A stretch of DNA of 64,000 nt from positions 1-64,000 of IMG/VR virus record IMGVR_UViG_3300035671_000001, one strand, 5' to 3'. Numbering within the stretch: the stretch's first letter is position 1; the number at the start of each line of letters is the position of its first letter. This DNA is from a virus. Below are positions 8,636 through 16,049 of the stretch, piece after piece. The position numbers and the translations under genes are program-made. The notes below the pieces were generated by a model. That model was not told the DNA's origin, ran no database searches, and worked only from the letters and a program-made list of their open reading frames with translations.

Positions 8636-8851
8636 ATGAAGAAGCCAGCAAAGCCGTCTCCCACGATGGCTCTGAGCAAGAAGGATAACGACGTGGTGAC
8701 TACCGAAGCGCGTGCACCGTTGTCGCTTGAGCATATCCGCTCGGACAGTTTGCGCGCGCGTGTTGATGCTGTGCGGACGATCTCGGAGCTGGAATCGTGG
8801 CGGGACGAGATCGAGGCAACCATCGCGTTCTTGAAGGCGCAAAAGAAATAA
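8636..8851 (+). CDS. Small hypothetical protein
   Basis: 71 residues with a clear ribosome-binding site (CGGAG, 7 bp). The N-terminus is Lys/Pro-rich; residues 40-70 form one charged helix (S-E-L-E-S-W-R-D-E-I-E). It lies between the RecE-like and RecT-like genes, where small accessory recombination proteins are often found. No family recognised. Confidence 0.5.
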   Translation: MKKPAKPSPTMALSKKDNDVVTTEARAPLSLEHIRSDSLRARVDAVRTISELESWRDEIEATIAFLKAQKK

Positions 8852-8867
8852 GCAGCGGGGTGACGTC

Positions 8868-10145
8868 ATGGCTGACGAGCCGAGCGATATTCCTGAGGAC
8901 GTCACCGAGCCAGTGCAGCCGGAGCCGGAGCCCGCACCGAAGCCGCCGCCGTCGATGGAAGGCAACGGCAAGAGCGAAACCATCTCCGACAGTGTGCGCA
9001 GGGCGCGGGACGTTATCCCGGTTGGGGATCGCGGCGTCACTCCACAGACTTATGCCCAGTGGATCGATATCGCCAAGGACGTTTGCAAAGCGTACCTGAT
9101 GCTGCCGCAGCACCTGCACAACAACCCGCCGGTGATGGCGGGATTGTTGGAGATCGCTGCACGGTTTCAGCTCTCAGCCTATATGCTGGCCTCGCAGACC
9201 TACGTGCAGAATAACCGACTCTGTTTTCAGGCCCAGGCATTTGGCGCAATCCTTTACGCGTCCGGGCTATTGCGGGGGCGGCTGAAGTTCGAATTCTACG
9301 GCGAAGGCGAGGATATGACTTGCAGCGTCAGCGGGCGGTTCAAGGATGATCCGGACGCAATCTATAGCGCGACGACACCGCCAGTGAAGTTGATCCATCC
9401 CGGCCACACCCAGAAGGAGGGCAAAACCTTTGTTAAGGGCTCGCCACTTTGGGATCGCGATCCGGAGCAACAGCTTTCCTATTTCGCTGAGCGGCGTTGG
9501 ATCAGGCGCTATGCTCCGGATGCCTGCATGGGCATGTACACGCGGGAAGAGATTGACGAGATCGACGAATTCCGCGCCGGCCAGAAGGGGGCGATTCCGC
9601 TGACGGCCGATCGGCTCGGGCAGTTGGATACCGATGAGGGCTGGCGTGAGGGCGCTCATGTCGACATGGACTTGGCCGCCATTGCCCCGGAGCAGCCGGA
9701 GTCTCAGCCCGAGCCCGAGCCCGAGCCGCCTTCGCCGCCGCGAAAACCCCCACGCCGGCCAGCCAGGAAGACCACTGGTGGGCGCAAACCGGTGGCGAAG
9801 GCGAAGGCCACCCCAGCTCCGAAAGCCAGTCCAGGGAGGCCCGCAAAGCCCCGCCGGGGGCGGCCACCATCTCGCGCGGTGATCAAGGAAGTCGTCAAGC
9901 GGGCCGAGCTGCCGCCGCGCCGGGTGACGGCCATGCCTCCCAAGTGGCTGGACTACATCAGTGAGGCTGACGCCTGGATTGCGACCGTCACCAATGAGGA
10001 GAAGGCGGAGCTGAAGTGGGATGCCGAGCGTGAGGCCCGCGATAAACTGCAGGTGCCAATCGGGGAGCGTTCCAGATTGAGAGCCATGCTCGATCGTAAG
10101 ATAGCGCAGCTCCGTCCGAAGCCGAAGACGGAGGACGAGGCATGA
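8868..10145 (+). CDS. RecT-like single-strand annealing protein
   Basis: 425 residues. The core (about 60-260) has F-Q-L-S-A-Y-M-L-A-S-Q-T-Y-V-Q-N-N-R-L-C-F-Q-A-Q, then G-x-L-x-F-E-F-Y-G-E-G-E and a metal-site-like D-D-P-D segment, matching RecT/Redbeta-type phage annealing proteins. It follows a RecE-like exonuclease, forming a two-gene recombination module. The N-terminus is acidic and Pro-rich. The C-terminal third is Pro/Lys-rich (P-E-P-E-P-E-P-P, R-R-G-R-P-P) like an AT-hook linker, and longer than typical RecT proteins. Confidence 0.75.
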   Translation: MADEPSDIPEDVTEPVQPEPEPAPKPPPSMEGNGKSETISDSVRRARDVIPVGDRGVTPQTYAQWIDIAKDVCKAYLMLPQHLHNNPPVMAGLLEIAARFQLSAYMLASQTYVQNNRLCFQAQAFGAILYASGLLRGRLKFEFYGEGEDMTCSVSGRFKDDPDAIYSATTPPVKLIHPGHTQKEGKTFVKGSPLWDRDPEQQLSYFAERRWIRRYAPDACMGMYTREEIDEIDEFRAGQKGAIPLTADRLGQLDTDEGWREGAHVDMDLAAIAPEQPESQPEPEPEPPSPPRKPPRRPARKTTGGRKPVAKAKATPAPKASPGRPAKPRRGRPPSRAVIKEVVKRAELPPRRVTAMPPKWLDYISEADAWIATVTNEEKAELKWDAEREARDKLQVPIGERSRLRAMLDRKIAQLRPKPKTEDEA

Positions 10146-10366
10146 GCATCGGCAAGCGGTATTGGGAATTCACTCATGGGGAGACGTCGCTGCACAAGTG
10201 GAGGAACAAGACGCTCTACATGCCCGACGGCCACGGCTTGTTCAAAGCTGGCGATGTTGTGGGCGTGGTGATTGATACCAGCGAGATGGTCATCGTCTGG
10301 AACCCAGCTAATTCCCCGGAGGGATTCGAGCCAATGGACCCAGAGGAGCCGAAAGGCGGAGAATGA
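10142..10366 (+). CDS. Small hypothetical protein
   Basis: 74 residues; its ATG overlaps the RecT-like stop (ATGA), so it is translationally coupled. The sequence is beta-rich (V-V-G-V-V-I-D-T-S-E-M-V-I-V-W) with an acidic C-terminus. No known domain recognised. Codon use and tight packing support a real gene. Confidence 0.55.
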   Translation: MSIGKRYWEFTHGETSLHKWRNKTLYMPDGHGLFKAGDVVGVVIDTSEMVIVWNPANSPEGFEPMDPEEPKGGE

Positions 10367-10585
10367 ATGATGCACCAGTCCACTTTCCAATATCTCATGC
10401 CGAACGACGAACAGAAAGAACAGATGGCAGAAGCGCGGCGGGCCGCATTGCAGTATGCCGACGTGCTCGACAAGGTGATCCCAGAGGGGCCGGACAAGAC
10501 TTTCATCATCCGGCAGCTCCGCACCGTCGCCATGTGGGTCAACGTAAGCATAACCAGGAATTCTGATGGAAGCCCACGAGCATGA
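10367..10585 (+). CDS. Acb2/Tad1-type hairpin protein (possible anti-defence sponge)
   Basis: 72 residues. F-Q-Y-L-M-P at the start, an Arg/Ala helix, I-P-E-G-P-D-K-T-F-I-I-R-Q-L-R and M-W-V-N-V-S-I-T-R-N follow the pattern I know for the Acb2/Tad1 hairpin domain family of phage proteins. Members sequester cyclic nucleotides or gcADPR and block CBASS or Thoeris signalling. The gene starts directly after the previous stop. Family membership is by pattern recall; ligand binding is inference, and many family members are uncharacterised. Confidence 0.55.
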   Translation: MMHQSTFQYLMPNDEQKEQMAEARRAALQYADVLDKVIPEGPDKTFIIRQLRTVAMWVNVSITRNSDGSPRA

Positions 10586-11016
10586 AGCTCGTCAGACCTC
10601 ACATTCCGCTCCGGGTGCGGCTTCATGTGATCGCGCAGCAATTGCATGAGCACGGCCAACTCATCGACGTGTTGGCAGCGATCTCTCTCCCGCAGGATAA
10701 AGATCGGCTCACCTTCATGCTCAAGCGGCTGTTTGGCGACGAGAAGGTGCATCTCGATCACGATCCGCCATTGTGCCTGCGAGAAATCATCGACGCCGAG
10801 TGCGGTCTCTACCGTCCCGATGCCAATGATGCGCGCTATCTGGCGTATCGCACCGAGGAAGAGCACCGGCTAAAGACCTTCGTGCGCGGTGATGGTGCGC
10901 AGCTCAGCGATGCGGGCAAGCGGCGCAAGGAGATCAGGCGCAAGCGGAGGGAGATACCGCGTCCATCTCGCTGGCCACCGCGCGGCTCGCGCCCGCTGCA
11001 ATGGAGGCCACGTTGA
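10582..11016 (+). CDS. HNH-endonuclease-like protein
   Basis: 144 residues. The segment H-L-D-H-D-P-P-L, then D-A-N-D-A-R-Y-L and H-R-L-K-T-F-V-R-G-D-G-A-Q-L-S-D resembles short phage HNH proteins in which the H-D-H-D-P motif and a late Asn/His supply the metal site. The C-terminus is very basic (R-R-K-E-I-R-R-K-R-R). It overlaps the previous stop as ATGA. It could act in DNA packaging, homing or host DNA degradation; which one cannot be told. Confidence 0.55.
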   Translation: MKLVRPHIPLRVRLHVIAQQLHEHGQLIDVLAAISLPQDKDRLTFMLKRLFGDEKVHLDHDPPLCLREIIDAECGLYRPDANDARYLAYRTEEEHRLKTFVRGDGAQLSDAGKRRKEIRRKRREIPRPSRWPPRGSRPLQWRPR

Positions 11017-11225
11017 GGGCGCCCGGCATCCCACCTCCGGTGCGTGGTTGGCGCATGCAGCAACATGAGATCGACGATAACAGTGAGTTCATTGCAGAAT
11101 GTCTGCGGCTATGGGATCAAGGATGCGATACCAAGGACATCGCGACGACCTTGTTCCAACCGGAATCCATTGTGGAAACTGCCGTTCGGCTTGGTCGTGA
11201 GCGACGTCGACGAATGGAGGACTAA
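11001..11225 (+). CDS. Small HTH-like hypothetical protein
   Basis: 74 residues from 11001, or 56 from the ATG at 11056, which avoids a 16-bp overlap and starts with M-Q-Q-H-E-I-D. The helix pattern L-R-L-W-D-Q-G-C-D-T-K-D-I-A-T-T-L with I-V-E-T-A-V-R-L resembles a minimal helix-turn-helix. Likely a small regulator; the start is uncertain. Confidence 0.45.
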   Translation: MEATLRAPGIPPPVRGWRMQQHEIDDNSEFIAECLRLWDQGCDTKDIATTLFQPESIVETAVRLGRERRRRMED

Positions 11226-11227
11226 CA

Positions 11228-11503
11228 ATGGTGGTGAGGAAGAAGCGGCCCGTTTCAAAACGCAAGCGTGTCGCGAAGCCGCCGTATGTCAAGCGAGCGC
11301 GTGAATACCAAAAGCTGATGGAGCAGCTTGGGCTCAATCAGTTGGAAACCGGCCGGATGTTCGAATATTCCGGTCGCGCCTCGCGTCGCTATAAGCGCGG
11401 CGATGGCAAGGTGCCGATGACGGCATTGATCTTGATGCGACTGATGGCGAGCGGCGATCTGACCAAGCGCCAAGTGATGCAGGCGAGCGCGCTTCAGGCT
11501 TGA
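11228..11503 (+). CDS. Small XRE-like HTH protein
   Basis: 91 residues. A basic N-terminal arm precedes Y-Q-K-L-M-E-Q-L-G-L-N-Q-L-E-T-G-R-M-F and S-R-R-Y-K-R-G, the layout of a compact helix-turn-helix of the XRE kind. A diverged relative occurs at 35388. It begins just after the previous stop. Probably a phage transcriptional regulator; no operator was identified. Confidence 0.55.
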   Translation: MVVRKKRPVSKRKRVAKPPYVKRAREYQKLMEQLGLNQLETGRMFEYSGRASRRYKRGDGKVPMTALILMRLMASGDLTKRQVMQASALQA

Positions 11504-11510
11504 CGACACC

Positions 11511-11528
11511 CGGACAATATGGCCTAGT
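11511..11528 (+). promoter_or_regulatory. Second copy of GGACAATnTGGCCT motif
   Basis: CGGACAATATGGCCTAGT lies in the 33-bp gap before the GTG start at 11537 and matches the motif at 5251. Its position fits a promoter or regulator site for the membrane-protein gene that follows. Function is inferred only. Confidence 0.35.
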
Positions 11529-11536
11529 CTGCCATC

Positions 11537-12148
11537 GTGTACAGCAGCCGCACCACGATCGTAGTACGCGCGCTGGTTTGCCTGGCGTTGCTCGCAGCCA
11601 TTCTTTTCATTCTCTTTGTGTTGGTGCGGCCAGTTATCGGCGCCGATGTTGTCACCCGGTGCAGTGCAACGCGAGGATCTGATCGCGGGCATTGGGCATG
11701 GCGTGAAGTTGCTGGCCGCAAGTGTTGGTACATAGGCGAGACAGGGCGGGCAAAGGAATTGCTGCGTTGGATCGATGTCGTATCCCCGTCGTCCAACACA
11801 GCGGTGGGACGGCCCGAGGTCGCGGAGAAAGACACCCCGCGTAGGAGTACTCCCGACTTCGTGGCCGAACCCACTATCGAATCGGAATCGAATACAGCGG
11901 AGGCTGTCCCATGGCAAGCGACACCCGAGGATCAGTTCCTAGCCTTCACGTGTTGCTGGCCCGAGCTAACGACGCCATCGGCGCTTTCAACGCCGTCACC
12001 GACGCCGTTAATGAAGAGTCAGGACCGTCTCGGCGTCCCGGAGCTGCCGCGAGCGACGCCGCCGAGTCAGACAATCTGGCCTCTTATATTCCTGCCCGTC
12101 ATCGTGATCGCGGTGTCGGTGTTGTTCGCGAAAAGGAGACTCACATGA
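11537..12148 (+). CDS. Membrane protein with two TM segments
   Basis: 203 residues starting with GTG. Hydrophobic segments at residues 8-35 and 180-197 are separated by a soluble loop. The loop contains W-A-W-R-E-V-A-G-R-K-C-W-Y-I-G and W-I-D, a cell-envelope motif I associate with rhizobial proteins. No enzyme motif is visible. The stop overlaps the next ATG (ATGA). It may alter the host envelope; that is a guess. Confidence 0.5.
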   Translation: MYSSRTTIVVRALVCLALLAAILFILFVLVRPVIGADVVTRCSATRGSDRGHWAWREVAGRKCWYIGETGRAKELLRWIDVVSPSSNTAVGRPEVAEKDTPRRSTPDFVAEPTIESESNTAEAVPWQATPEDQFLAFTCCWPELTTPSALSTPSPTPLMKSQDRLGVPELPRATPPSQTIWPLIFLPVIVIAVSVLFAKRRLT

Positions 12149-12480
12149 GCATGGAAGAAGAATTCGAAAAGATAGTGCCAACATATCGTGCACCTGAACA
12201 ACGAAGCAACGGGCGCACTGACTTCGTGCATCTAGCTGAGCAAGTTGCACAAGCGATGATCCAATCCTGCGAGGAGCAGGTTGCTAAGGCGCAAACTACA
12301 TTGGAGCGGACCCGTAAGGATGCCGAGGAGCTTCTGGCAGCGGTCAAGAGCAAGGATCGTGAGATAGTCGACATGACGAATCGGATCGCAGCGTTAGGCG
12401 AGCAGGTACTTGAAGCAAACCGTGCCTTTCATGCTACGATAGACGCAAGCCAGGAAGATCGAGAGCACCATAAGAGTTGA
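12145..12480 (+). CDS. Coiled-coil protein whose C-terminus is read from repeats
   Basis: 111 residues. A strong ribosome-binding site (AAAAGGAG) precedes the ATG, which overlaps the previous stop. Residues 25-95 form a coiled coil (A-K-A-Q-T-T-L-E-R-T-R-K-D-A-E-E-L). The last dozen residues (D-A-S-Q-E-D-R-E-H-H-K-S) are encoded by the first boxes of the 12441-12811 array, so the array has invaded or replaced the gene end. Function unknown. Confidence 0.55.
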   Translation: MSMEEEFEKIVPTYRAPEQRSNGRTDFVHLAEQVAQAMIQSCEEQVAKAQTTLERTRKDAEELLAAVKSKDREIVDMTNRIAALGEQVLEANRAFHATIDASQEDREHHKS

Positions 12481-12811
12481 GCGAGTCATTCCCTCCGAGA
12501 GCACCAAACAAGCCGAGCGAGCCACGAGCGCTGAGTGTGCCCATACACCGGAGCGAGCCAAAGTAGAGGAGAGCACCATTTCCGAGGAGCGAGCCAAGAG
12601 CGGCTAGAGCACCACGCGAGAGGAGCGAGCCAAAAAGCAGAGAGCACCAAATAAGCTGAGCGTTAAGCCAGTGAACGGGTGAGCACCAAGTCGCGCGAGC
12701 GAGCCACGGGCTGGGAGAGCACCACCGAAACTGAGCGAGCCACTTCTACGGAGAGCACCAGACACGTTGAGCGAACCATGACTTCAGAGAGCACCCGAGA
12801 AATTGAGCGAG
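12441..12811 (+). repeat. TIGR-like array (about 10 units)
   Basis: Alternating A and B boxes with 8-bp spacers run from a degenerate A box at 12441 to one at about 12805. Variants include an A box expanded to GAGCGTTAAGCCA (12658-12670), B variants GTGAGCACCA and GAGTGTGCCC, and one 7-bp spacer. The array overlaps the end of the 12145 gene and the putative start of the next. Orientation matches the Tas-like gene. Confidence 0.9.
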
Positions 12812-13122
12812 CGTTGCTTCTGTCAATCGAAGAAGATGACTGGAGTAAACGCTCGCTCACTGACGCCAGCGGCAAGGTGATTGGATTCTTCTTGCACCCG
12901 GAGGATCGCGATCTCGCAGTGAGCGCGCTCGAAGCGCAGAGCAACGTGCTCACTATGATGGACACATTCGTCGAGGCGCTATCCTACATTGCCAATCCAG
13001 ATACTGATCCGGAAGCGGCACGCGCGGTCGCTGCCAAGTGCGCTGACAATGCGAAGCGCTATGCCGACTTGTTCTGCAAGATTACGCCCGTCGAATTTAT
13101 AACAACCATAGTGCCATCATAA
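12778..13122 (+). CDS. Small hypothetical protein with array-derived start
   Basis: 114 residues from the ATG at 12778; the frame stays open upstream to 12679 because the repeats lack stops. The first 15 residues (M-T-S-E-S-T-R-E-I-E-R-A) are read from the last repeat units. The body has a helical D-R-D-L-A-V-S-A-L-E-A-Q and A-A-K-C-A-D-N-A-K-R-Y-A-D pattern. The start is uncertain. It ends 26 bp inside the convergent membrane-protein gene. Confidence 0.5.
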   Translation: MTSESTREIERALLLSIEEDDWSKRSLTDASGKVIGFFLHPEDRDLAVSALEAQSNVLTMMDTFVEALSYIANPDTDPEAARAVAAKCADNAKRYADLFCKITPVEFITTIVPS

Positions 13123-13330
13123 GCATGAGCACGTACATGGCGCCGCCAAGCAGGGCGCCGTGCCAGTCTGTTGTCCACCAATAATAACCGACGCAAAAGA
13201 CACCAGCGAGCAAGAGCAGCACGTCGAGGCGGCGGACTTCGAAGCGTCCGAGCTTGTAGATCGGCACGTTGGCCCATTCGCCGAAGCCGTCCCACGCGGT
13301 TGTCACTACTCGCGGAATGCGGATTATCAT
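13097..13330 (-). CDS. Small two-helix membrane protein
   Basis: 77 residues. Two strongly hydrophobic segments (about residues 36-50 and 55-77) make it an integral membrane protein. The ATG overlaps the stop of the 31-residue gene upstream (ATGA). It is the last gene of a four-gene minus-strand operon starting at 13930. No family recognised. Confidence 0.5.
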   Translation of the reverse strand: MIIRIPRVVTTAWDGFGEWANVPIYKLGRFEVRRLDVLLLLAGVFCVGYYWWTTDWHGALLGGAMYVLMLMMALWLL

Positions 13331-13422
13331 GTTGCCCTCTGCCACGGCCATCTGCCGGTGAAGCCTCGGTACGCCAGCGTGAACAGTACCACGCCGATCG
13401 CGAACTCAGCCACGGTGTCCAT
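13327..13422 (-). CDS. 31-residue single-TM protein
   Basis: M-D-T-V-A-E-F-A-I-G-V-V-L-F-T-L-A-Y forms one transmembrane helix, followed by a basic tail. The ATG overlaps the HTH stop (TGATG) and its own stop overlaps the next ATG, so translational coupling on both sides supports it despite its size. Confidence 0.45.
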   Translation of the reverse strand: MDTVAEFAIGVVLFTLAYRGFTGRWPWQRAT

Positions 13423-13610
13423 CACCATGGACGCGGTGGAAGTGGCCGCGCTACACCTTTGAAGATGCGGTAGGCGAGCTGCTTGCGTGCGTCCCGAACC
13501 ATCTGCTGAGCGCGTTGATTGGTGACTCCGAACTCTTGCGCGATGTCCGAGAGCAGCGCGCCGCTGAGCCGCATGTCGAGTGCGCGGGCGTAACGGGGCC
13601 AATCCTTCAC
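13422..13610 (-). CDS. Small HTH protein
   Basis: 62 residues. The sequence R-L-S-G-A-L-L-S-D-I-A-Q-E-F-G-V-T-N-Q-R-A-Q-Q-M-V-R-D-A-R is a clear helix-turn-helix, similar to the sigma-70 region 4 type. It is coupled by ATGA overlaps to genes on both sides. Probably a regulator of this small minus-strand operon or of host genes. Confidence 0.55.
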   Translation of the reverse strand: MKDWPRYARALDMRLSGALLSDIAQEFGVTNQRAQQMVRDARKQLAYRIFKGVARPLPPRPW

Positions 13611-13930
13611 GACCCGGGCTCCGGTACTGCTATATTTGCTTCACCAAGCAATCCCTCCAGCGTGTCAATTCGCCGTTGCAGTCGCTCGATCTCGCGGCCG
13701 GCAGCGAGCATCACATCATGATTGATGATCATTTGCTTGTTGGCTGCCTCTAAGCGCATGACATCGTTTTCCAAGCGCCTCACATACTCGGAGTCAGAGA
13801 TCTCGGTCACAGCTTGCCCTCCCGTCAGGAACGTCACGATCTGCTCTGATGTTGCTTCAACCACGGCCTTGGGCCGCCTGCGCGGTTGATGGCGCGTGCG
13901 TTCGCTCGGCTTCCAATTGTCAGTAGTCAT
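13607..13930 (-). CDS. Coiled-coil hypothetical protein
   Basis: 107 residues from the ATG at 13930, which follows a G-rich ribosome-binding site; an upstream ATG at 13942 is less likely. The N-terminus is basic (R-H-Q-P-R-R-R-P-K). Residues 50-95 form a coiled coil with E-N-D-V-M-R-L-E-A-A-N-K. It is the first gene of the minus-strand operon down to 13097. Confidence 0.5.
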   Translation of the reverse strand: MTTDNWKPSERTRHQPRRRPKAVVEATSEQIVTFLTGGQAVTEISDSEYVRRLENDVMRLEAANKQMIINHDVMLAAGREIERLQRRIDTLEGLLGEANIAVPEPGS

Positions 13931-13934
13931 GTCC

Positions 13935-14026
13935 CCCCACAAGATGGTCGCGGCAGTCAGCCGCGACCGTTGTTAGGTGGGGGCCGTGCCTACCGCGCGA
14001 ATAACGGTCACAGGCCGTGCCCCCTT
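13935..14026. other. Intergenic nested inverted repeats
   Basis: CCCCCAC and GTGGGGG enclose a perfect GGTCGCGG/CCGCGACC hairpin, and a second GGGGGC/GCCCCC arrangement follows. It lies between two minus-strand genes, where a terminator for the PEP-CTERM gene and a promoter for the HTH operon are expected. There is no long T-run, so the role is open. Confidence 0.4.
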
Positions 14027-14090
14027 GCTTTCCCTGATCGCTCCCACTGTCGCTCCATCCGGGGCTGACGTGGGCAGGTTCCGCAAGTGG

Positions 14091-14765
14091 TTAGGAAGCG
14101 AGCTGCTTACGCCGCCGCCAGAACTTAAAGCCGCCGAGGCCGAGCATTCCGAGCAAGCCCGGAAGACCAGCGCCGACGACAGGACCCGGTACCGCTACTG
14201 GCGTTGCCGAGACGACGATACCGAGATTGGTGTTACCGGCAACGCCGTTGGTCGTGATGTCCCAATGCGCCGACAGGTTGAACGGCGACGAGACGTTCCG
14301 CACGTCAAAGAAGTCAGCACCGATGGAGGTGCCGCCGGTGAATGGCCCGGCAGCGTGCAGTGTCACACCGTTGATGTCGGTGAACCCTGACGTCGACCAT
14401 TGCGGAGTCTGCCCGGTCACGTCGAAGTGTGACAGGAAGTCTTGTAGTCCCGTGATGCCGACGATACCCGTAGCATCCACCTCAAGATGCAGGGTATGGC
14501 TGGTGCCCACCGTCGACGACACAGTGACGTTCTGTGCGTTCAACAAGTCGGGGGGAGGCAGAAACCCCTGCGTCGATCCCGATACCAGGAACGAGAAGTC
14601 CGGGGTCAACGCCGGGTTGATGGGACCAACACTAGCCGAGCTTTGGCCGGTGTTGATCGTGGTCGAGCCGCCGCCATCTTCGCTCGCGGTGAACGAGATG
14701 GTTGCCGCCGAGGCGATGGCCGTGGTGGCCAACAGCGCGGCGGTAGCAAGAAGTGCTTTTCGCAT
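14091..14765 (-). CDS. Secreted PEP-CTERM-type protein
   Basis: 224 residues. An N-terminal signal peptide (M-R-K-A-L-L-A-T-A-A-L-L, cleavage near A-S-A) leads a beta-rich Ser/Thr-rich domain. The C-terminus has V-P-G-P-V-V-G-A-G-L-P-G-L, a hydrophobic helix and a W-R-R-R cluster, the layout of PEP-CTERM/exosortase sorting signals as seen in Bradyrhizobium. It should be exported and processed by host exosortase. Such cargo is unusual for a phage. Function of the mature domain is unknown. Confidence 0.7.
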   Translation of the reverse strand: MRKALLATAALLATTAIASAATISFTASEDGGGSTTINTGQSSASVGPINPALTPDFSFLVSGSTQGFLPPPDLLNAQNVTVSSTVGTSHTLHLEVDATGIVGITGLQDFLSHFDVTGQTPQWSTSGFTDINGVTLHAAGPFTGGTSIGADFFDVRNVSSPFNLSAHWDITTNGVAGNTNLGIVVSATPVAVPGPVVGAGLPGLLGMLGLGGFKFWRRRKQLAS

Positions 14766-14791
14766 GTGTGTTTTAGTCCTTTCCTATGAAG

Positions 14792-14838
14792 AGGAACGCT
14801 CAACTTTCGATGGTACTCTCACCCCATGTGGCTCCCAC
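14792..14838 (-). repeat. Inverted TIGR-like remnant
   Basis: Reading the plus strand: a degenerate A box AGGAACGCTC (14792-14801), a 9-bp spacer, a perfect B complement TGGTACTCTC (14811-14820), an 8-bp spacer and an A-like TGGCTCCCAC (14829-14838). The last box overlaps a strong hairpin (CCCACGGCGC/GCGCCGTGGG, 14834-14855) after the second PEP-CTERM gene. Orientation is opposite to the main array. Confidence 0.5.
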
Positions 14839-14879
14839 GGCGCGTGCGCCGTGGGGTAACTTTTATAGGGCCTTACGAG

Positions 14880-15623
14880 TTACGCAGGCAGAGCGCCGCC
14901 ATTGCGACGACGACGCCAGAAGTTGAGCCCGAACATGCCGCCACAAGCGGCGACCAATCCGGGAATGCCGGCACCGACGATCGGGCTGGGAACTGCCGAC
15001 ACTTGGGGCACGATGTAGAAAGACTCGCCACCGTCGGATGCGCCGGACCAATCCGCCCGAAACAATAAGCGATGACCGTCAGGGATGCCTGACAAATCAA
15101 AGCCGCTGATCAGATAGTCGGCCTTTCCATTCCCGTTATCAATGACCGGCATGTCCCTGTTACGGAGATCGAAGACGATCCGCGAGCCCGCAGCCGCATC
15201 CAGATCGATCAACTGGAAGAAGTTCAGGTGCTCGTTGTTGTGCGCGGTGTTGATGTCCACCGCGATACCGAACGTGAGGTTGAAGTCGTTAATGGTCGGA
15301 AGCTCCAAGAACGATCGCAAGAACCCTCTCGTATAGGGCGTGACGGTCGTATTATCGTTGTTCGCAAACGCGCCGGTGATCTGACTTGAGAACAAGTTGA
15401 ATGAGTCGTCGTTGCCTTGGCTGTTGAAGTTGTTGTAGCCGAACAGCACGCCGGCGATGGTGGGATTGTGAGCCTGCGTAGTGGCGCAGATCACGCAGGG
15501 GTCGCTGGCCGATTGCGGCACCGGGTTTGGCAATGCGCCAAACGTCAAGTTGTTGACCGCATCGGCCTTGGCTGGAAGTGCGAGCGCCGTCAGCATGCTC
15601 GCGGCAAGTAAGAACTTCTTCAT
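14880..15623 (-). CDS. Second secreted PEP-CTERM-type protein
   Basis: 247 residues from the ATG at 15623, which has a GAGGAG ribosome-binding site; the frame extends to 15662 but without a good site. Signal peptide M-K-K-F-L-L-A-A-S-M-L-T-A-L-A-L ends near A-K-A-D-A. The mature part is beta-rich with two cysteines (C-V-I-C). The C-terminus has V-P-S-P-I-V-G-A-G-I-P-G-L, a hydrophobic helix and R-R-R-R. It shares its sorting signal, but little else, with the 14091 gene, so the pair is probably cargo for host exosortase. Confidence 0.7.
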   Translation of the reverse strand: MKKFLLAASMLTALALPAKADAVNNLTFGALPNPVPQSASDPCVICATTQAHNPTIAGVLFGYNNFNSQGNDDSFNLFSSQITGAFANNDNTTVTPYTRGFLRSFLELPTINDFNLTFGIAVDINTAHNNEHLNFFQLIDLDAAAGSRIVFDLRNRDMPVIDNGNGKADYLISGFDLSGIPDGHRLLFRADWSGASDGGESFYIVPQVSAVPSPIVGAGIPGLVAACGGMFGLNFWRRRRNGGALPA

Positions 15624-15809
15624 ACGTGCTCCTCTGGATGTGGGGGAATCCACCCATATCACCTTACCGAAAATTAAGGTGCCGGCTACAAGTCTTTTTT
15701 GGATTTCACATCTTGATAAAGTGGCAAGTTTGGCCGTCGGCCAAAATGGCCGTTGACGGGATGGCCCTCAAGGGCGGATGGTGCGGTGCTGCAACCGTGG
15801 AGGATGAAT

Positions 15810-16049
15810 ATGCAGAGCCTGGCCCCATTGATCGCCAAGTACACCAAGCCCCCGTATAACAACACGCCGGAAGACGTTGAGGAGTGGTGGAAATCGCACC
15901 GCAGTTTGGGCGCTGTGGCTGCGAACCACAAGAAGAAGACGAAAAAAATTCTGAAGCCAAAACCAACTACTGGTACGATGAAGTGCGAGCCAGCGAAAAC
16001 GAGAGCACCACAGCAGGAGAGCGAGCCATCGAGGCCGACAGTACCATAA
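15810..16049 (+). CDS. Small hypothetical protein with array-derived tail
   Basis: 79 residues from the ATG at 15810 (GTGGAGG ribosome-binding site); 15804 is an alternative. A core with Y-T-K-P-P-Y-N-N-T-P-E-D-V-E-E-W-W precedes a Lys-rich stretch. The last 26 residues are read from the 15983-16064 repeats (C-E-P-A-K-T-R-A-P-Q-Q-E-S-E-P). The original C-terminus was probably replaced when the array arrived. Function unknown. Confidence 0.45.
   Translation: MQSLAPLIAKYTKPPYNNTPEDVEEWWKSHRSLGAVAANHKKKTKKILKPKPTTGTMKCEPAKTRAPQQESEPSRPTVP

Noticed and set aside
11911-12144. Upstream extension of the 12145 gene
   Set aside because: Overlaps the membrane-protein gene in another frame; the ATG at 12145 has a strong ribosome-binding site and ATGA coupling.
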